From contig NC_050096.1 in NCBI RefSeq assembly GCF_902167145.1, positions 179,215,825-179,279,824 of the forward strand: 64,000 nt of DNA, in the 5' to 3' direction. Numbering within the stretch: the first letter of the stretch is position 1; each line of letters opens with the position of its first letter. The stretch comes from Zea mays (taxonomy: Eukaryota; Streptophyta; Magnoliopsida; Poales; Poaceae). The notes below the pieces were generated by a model that worked only from the letters and a program-made list of their open reading frames with translations, had not been told where the DNA came from and did no database searches. Of this stretch, positions 58,465 to 64,000 are shown piece by piece. A program made the translations under genes and the position numbers.

Positions 58465-59323
58465 TCCTCACAGTGCCGGCGGTGCTGGTGTGGACGCTGC
58501 TTTGGGGATTGGCCATGGGCATTAGGTCCTTGGATTTATAGGCCACGGAGGCGAAGTCAGAGCTGAAGAGGTGTTGGCGATGATGCCAAACTTGTCGAGG
58601 TTCATGGAGCAGCGTCGGGGTTTGTTGAGGAAGACGGCTGTCATAGGGGCCCCACACGTCATACGCGGTGTGATCCTGTGGCGTAAACGACATCCAAGAG
58701 ACTGCACGAGGGGCCCATGTGTAAGTGGCTTCGAGCGTGGAAACAGGAGCGTGCAATGAGGATGGCGAGCGGGTCCCACTGGGCAGCCGCACACACATGC
58801 CTATATGGGCCGCCCCGTGGTAAGGTCTGTCTGGGCCGCGGTTTAAGTGTGAAGGGAATCAGAGAGATGGGCCAAGCAAGGGTTATTGGCCCAAGCGCGA
58901 TTAGGAGTTCTTCATTCTTCTCTATTTTTTCTTTTTTATTTCATTTCCAAAATTCAATTTGGTTCCAATTTCAAATTTAAATTCTGTTTGAACTTAAGCT
59001 TTCCAATTATCCATTATAAATGAAGATAACGCCTATTATTTATTTATTTATATCTATATATTTATTTTTATAGTGTATATTTTTTCCTTTTCTTCTCTTT
59101 TCTTTTCTATTTCTATTTTTCAATTCTGGTTTTCTAACTTAAGCTTGTCTCACAACTGGGAATAAAAAGTGCAACAATACAATAACTTCAGCATGAAATG
59201 CAATTTTTGTATTTATTTATTTGTTATTTGACTACCTTAATTACATTTTTTAAATATGCAAAGAGGGAAAAAAATCAATTAATCTCCAAGGGTTCCAAAA
59301 ATCAATAAAATACTAACACATCA

Positions 59324-59355
<32 letters not shown>

Positions 59356-60540
59356 ACAAATTTTAGGGCTTTACAAATCCTACCCCCCTTAACAGAAATC
59401 TCATCCTCGAGATTTGTAAGCAAAGGGATACAGAAGGATTGGTTTGTAATTTTAGCTTTTAGTCTTTAGTTGGTTCAAGAATCCAGAGTCTTATTTTTTA
59501 TATATAATCAATAGTGGGTGATTAGGGAGGCATGGGTATATATGTATAGCCACCAAATGTGTAAAAAATGCCTTTAAAGCATGGATAGGCTTGGGTAAGA
59601 CATAGTAGGGTAAGGAAGGACTCCATCATGCATAGGGGATCTTGATTCCTTTGGAAGTATGGCTTGACTCTTATTATTCCTCAACGAGTTTGATCTCCTT
59701 CTTCTCGAGTCTTGATGTCTTTATCTGGGTTAGGGATAAGAGGTTAGGATAGATCTGTAGGTAGCATATGGGTAGAGGGTTTAGTAGGTAGCTATATGCT
59801 AGATGGGATTAGTTATGTAACCTGCTTTTGTAGGTCAAGTTATTGCGCAGGGTCAGGTTGATCTAAGATCTCAAACTTGTTTATAGGAGCAGGGTCTAAT
59901 GTATTTCCTCAGCATTAGCAAATCATGTTTGAGTGACTCTAATAGGCTTGATCATAATAGATTAGATGGGATTGGATATGACTAGAATAGACTAGTTTAG
60001 GTTAGATAGATCTACTAGGGTAGGATAAATAGTATTAGGATATGCTAGAGTCTTTTGAAACAGGATGGATTACATGGTGTAGGTAGGTCAGAGTCTCTGA
60101 TAGGTTTAAAACAGAAGGGTTATGCAACTATCGGATGTTTAAGGTAGTTGCATATGGCCAAGTTGGTATGTTGTTCTTTATTTAGTGCAGAGTGAACTAT
60201 GATAAAACATGTTCTATAGGAGTAGAGTCTCATTTATTTTACCACTATTAACTAGTTAAGTGACTGACCTTAGGTTAGCTCAACTTAAGGTAAGACTTCG
60301 TTAGGTTAGATTAACCTATTAGATTGGACCCGATCTAGAATAAATTGATATGACTATTTTAGACTAGATAAGATCTAAAAAAAATTTGGATTAGCTCATG
60401 GTTGTTATTCTAGAGTGGAATAAATATGCTAATTAGGGCAAGATGAATCCATAAGGATAAGGTAGAATCTTTTGAGGTCAGTTAGATATGAGATAAAATC
60501 TTTTCGGGATAAGATGAGTCTACTAAGGTAATAGAGTATC
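58465..60540 (-). repeat. Tandem duplicate of 48451-50514 (D LTR part plus D interior)
   Basis: Collinear with 48451-50514 at a few percent divergence. It includes the D TATA box (CTATAAATCC, 58533-58542), the D LTR start at 59375, the PPT, and the C3 insertion site GTATC (60536-60540). No coding content. Confidence 0.93.
59323..59352. repeat. (TA)n microsatellite
   Basis: About 14 TA units, against about 5 at 49311-49320 in the other copy. Arose by slippage after the duplication. Confidence 0.85.
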
Positions 60541-61713
60541 TGAAAGGGAAATAGGGTCAAACCTTTTTCTAAATGATTTTGGTGGTTGAATTGCCCAACA
60601 CAAATAATTGGACTAACTAGTTTGTTCTAGAATAAATGTTCCACAGGTGCCAAAGGTTCACAATAAACCAATACAAGTTAAAAGAAAGGGTTCAAAAAGA
60701 AAAGGAGCAAGAAAACCGAAGGTTGCCCTGGTCTGGCGCAACGGACTATCCGGTGTGCCACCAGACAGTGTCCGGTGCACCAGGGAGAACAACTCTGAAC
60801 TTGCCACCTTCGGGTTTCTGGAATTGCTCCCCTCTATAACTCACCGGACTGTCCGATGTAGCACCGGACTGTCCGGTGTGCCAGCGGGGGCAACGGCTAC
60901 TGCGCCAACGGTCGTCTGCAAAAGTGAACAGTGAAGCTACAGTGTGTGGACTGCGCGCGCAGAAGTCAGAGCAACGCTAGAAGGCGCACCGGACAGTGAA
61001 CAGTACCTGTCCGGTGGCCCCACAAGTCAGAGCTCCAACAGTCGAACCCTAACGGTTGGGTGACGTGGCTGGCGCACCGGACTGTCTGGTGCGCCCTTCG
61101 CAGCCAGCCTTCCCCAACGACCACTTTGGTGGTTGGGGCTATAAATACCCCCCAACCACCACACTTCAAGGCATCCAAGTTTTCAGCCAACACATTCAAT
61201 ACAAGAGCTAGTGCATTCAATACAAGACACAATTAGAGTGAATCAAAATCTTTCCAAGTCCCAATTCCACTCAAAGCAATAGTGACTAGAAGAGAGAGTT
61301 TTTGTCGTGTTCTTTTGAGCTCTTGCGCTTGGATCGCTTTTCTTGTTCCCCATTCTTGTTCTTGACACATTTGTAATCAAAGCAAGAGACACCAATTGTG
61401 TGGTGGTCCTTGTGGGGACTAAGTGTCCAAATTGATTGAGAAGAGAAACTCACTCGGTCTAGATGACCGTTTGAGAGAGGGAAAGGGTTAAAAGAGACCC
61501 GGTCTTTGTGACCACCTCAACGGGGAGTAGGTTTGCAAGAACCAAACCTCGGTAAAACAAATCATCGTGTCACTCTCACTATTTGCTTGTGATTTGTTTT
61601 TCGCCCTCTCTTCCGGACTCGATTATATTTCTAACGCTAACCCTGGCTTGTAGTTGTGCTTAAAGTTTATAAATTTCAGATTTGCCTATTCACCCCCCTC
61701 TAGGCGACTTTCA
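60541..61713 (+). mobile_element. Solo LTR of the duplicated C3
   Basis: 1173-bp complete LTR (TGAAAGGG to GACTTTCA) flanked by GTATC on both sides (60536-60540 and 61714-61718), with no interior. TATA box at 61139-61147. It shares its left insertion junction with the LTR at 50515, so it is not an independent insertion. Confidence 0.93.
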
Positions 61714-61718
61714 GTATC

Positions 61719-62264
61719 TTTTAAGATAAGATGGATCTATTAAGCTAGATATATATTAGGATAAGTTAGGATCTTTTGAGATAAGATGGATCTATTAAGA
61801 TAAGAGAGAGTTTGTTAAGATAAGGTGAATCTATTAAAATATATACATTTTAATGGAGTATAATCTAGGTTGTTTGGTTATCTTATGAATTTTATTTATT
61901 TATATTTATGCCTATAGGTATATGCAGATGTAATTGTGGACATTACTCCACAACTCATCGCACTCAATCAAAGATCCAAATCAGACAAGTATCATAAGAA
62001 CAAACACTCAAACGTATAGATACCTAAAAAATAGTTCTGTTTTTGTTCTAAGAGTAGGTTTCCTATTCCTAAAGGTCACTTTAGGTACAAGATTTCAAAG
62101 TGTGAAATCCACATTTGCCTTTAGAAGTGAAAAGGTAAGAATAATCAGAGTAAAGCGGAAATAGATGAGAAAAGATTAAGAAGAGTTTAGAAAGAATCAG
62201 AGTAGCAGAGGTACGTAAGTAAGGGTTGTCCAGTTCTATCTAGGTTTCATCTTACAGTCAACAT
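61719..62264 (-). other. Element D interior, PBS side (non-coding)
   Basis: Continues D after the C3 site. The first ~130 bp are degenerate AAGATAAGATGGATCTATTA repeats. No gene motif is visible; the 76-codon frame at 61934 is featureless. With 49345-50514 it gives a D interior of only about 1.7 kb. Confidence 0.7.
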
Positions 62265-62277
62265 TCCTCTGATACCA
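62265..62277 (-). promoter_or_regulatory. Element D primer-binding site
   Basis: Minus-strand reading is TGGTATCAGAGGA, four bases after the LTR end (GGGTGTGACA). This is a Met-type PBS and fixes D's orientation as minus. Confidence 0.8.
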
Positions 62278-62281
62278 CTTA

Positions 62282-64000
62282 TGTCACACCCAGGTTTCGG
62301 GGCACCAAGACCCGGGCGCGAACATAATCACCAAGTATGCTGGGACCAAGTCTCACACATATGATGAATCATGGCACATGATCGAATGTCACATCTTTAC
62401 TATATAATAGGAGTTCTATACAAAATAAATAAATAATTACATTATAAGGAGACAACGTTCCAGCAACCCAAAGTTGACTAGGAGACGACGGCCTATACCT
62501 CTCAAGCGCCTCATCCTGCAGTACCTGTTCTTAACCTATGGGAGGGTGTGAGAAAGCAAGAGTGAGCTCACATACGTTCATAGCTCAACAAGTTGTGGGG
62601 AATAATGTGCATGAACTCGCCAAAGGTGGGAGTTCACATGAAGTGTAAGGCTTACCAAAGAGGATGGTTAGAGCTGAGCATTGCTTTTAAAGTTGGTCAA
62701 ATTTTTATTAGCAATTACTAAGTATAAGTAAATACCAACCCAATTAAGTAGTAGAACAAAAGTGATAATAACACCGGCGATGCAATGCATATGACAAATT
62801 GAATTTAATTCCATAAATTAATCATGTGAGGGTCCAAGCTGCTCATGATCGTGAGCACGGCTGATATACCAGTTTACACTCTACAGAGGTTGCACATCTT
62901 TACCCACAAGTCATGTTACCCATCTGCCAAGGGATAGCGACTCCCATACACCTCTACCTAGGAGGCGAGGCAGGGTAACACTACGAGGCCTTTATAAAGT
63001 TCCACTAGCTTCAGAAAACCCGCTACAGTTTATAGGAAGCTCCAATGCAGGGACCCCTCGCCTGACCGCCATCGCAGCAAAATCAACCCAAGGGCCTCCC
63101 TACACTGACCACTCCCCTACTGCCCTTGCCCCTTTCGGGTAAGGTAGTCTTCCACTAGCTTTCCTAATTAGTCAGCCAAGGGCGTCCCATACCACCCTTG
63201 TGGTAGCACTGTTTTCCCGGATGGTCGCCTCATGTTCCAATTAACATAATGATCTTAACATGAATAGTAAATAACAACTGATAGTAAAAGTATAATCATG
63301 AATAATGTGTATCTCTATACCCAAAACCACATAAAGCAATAGCAGGTACTACCCAAAAATTCAGTGCTGAACAAGGTATAAAGATAGTCAAACTAGGGTA
63401 ACCTATTGGGTCCCATCGAAATTAACCTATGCAGATCATTATGATTAATAAGAACATGATTGGGTAATAAGAAGTGATCAAGGGCACAACTTTCCTGGGA
63501 CTTGAGATTCCAGGTACCAACTTGCTTTTCAGTTGACTCGTGACCTCGCGCTAGTCGTAGCAATACAAACAAACATGGTATGGGCAAAATTAACATCACA
63601 CCAAACATAAGAACAAAATACATATTAATAATCTACATACTAAAATAAGATCATAGGAACATGAATCATTAATTTTGGAGTTATGGATTTCAAGTTATGA
63701 ATTTCCAAAAGTTCGAGGTGCTAGGTACAAGATTAATTAGGAGATTAATTTTAATATGGTTTTCATGTCAAAATAGAGACACTAGTTGATAAACAATAAT
63801 ATTACAAAATTATAGAAACTGGAATGGATCAATTTAGACTTAATATGAATTTTCTATGAATTATACAAGTTTCTAGCATTCTGTTTGTATTAAAAATCAT
63901 TTTCCAAAATTTATTATCTAATATCACTACTCACTGGACTGGGCGCATTATTATCAGAAACTGCAGGGGCTAACCCGCAAGTCTCCCCATACTCATATTC
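62282..64000 (-). mobile_element. Element D 5' LTR (runs off the window)
   Basis: Starts TGTCACACCCAGG on the plus strand (LTR end on the minus strand). 62282-63389 matches 27093-28222. 63390-64000 is not present in the truncated 3' LTR and shows no gene; short frames such as 63393-63623 have no motif. Confidence 0.85.

Noticed and set aside
60541..61713. Independent second insertion of a Sirevirus
   Set aside because: It shares the same flank and GTATC site as the LTR at 50515, so it is a duplicate of that insertion.

Overview
The window is grass intergenic DNA made entirely of nested LTR retrotransposons. I found no host gene, tRNA or rRNA. Palindrome-rich Sirevirus (Maximus/SIRE copia) LTRs of the Opie/Ji kind, with TTGGTATC-type primer-binding sites, together with Tat-lineage gypsy elements, point to maize (Zea) or a close Andropogoneae relative. 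Family names are recognition from memory, not a database match. Nesting was worked out from LTR pairs, target-site duplications (TSDs), primer-binding sites (PBS) and polypurine tracts (PPT).

Layout. Element A (+ strand, coding-free, LTR about 6.4 kb) fills 1-26155: its 5' LTR begins before the window, its interior is 18148-19783 and its 3' LTR is 19784-26155. Its 5' LTR is split by element E (4544-16689, - strand, TSD CCAGT). E is a recent non-autonomous Tat-like gypsy element with an intact gag-protease ORF, no RT, RNase H or integrase, and an antisense five-exon gene with its own TATA box. Next comes a fragment of a + strand Sirevirus, C1 (26156-27092). Element D (- strand, coding-free, Met-type PBS) is inserted in C1 and runs from 27093 past the right edge of the window.

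D is itself a host for later insertions. Its 3' LTR carries Sirevirus C2 (28220-47757, - strand), which carries a gypsy solo LTR, S (33243-34414, TSD GTATT), and a Tat gypsy element, B (34469-43987, TSD GTTAG). B has PR-RT-RNase H-second RNase H-integrase, almost no gag, and a decayed antisense gene of the same layout as the one in E. D's interior carries Sirevirus C3 (50515-58464, + strand, TSD GTATC). C3 and its left flank were tandemly duplicated through a microhomology junction at 58462-58464, and the second C3 copy collapsed to a solo LTR (60541-61713). D's 5' LTR begins at 62282 and leaves the window.

Functionally, nothing here looks autonomous. E keeps gag, protease and the antisense gene. 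B keeps a broken pol and antisense gene. C1, C2 and C3 are broken by stops and frameshifts, and A and D have no coding capacity and would have needed proteins in trans. The most interesting signals are the two antisense intron-bearing genes with private promoters, the stop codon at the same Trp position in three Sirevirus copies, and the duplication/solo-LTR rearrangement.
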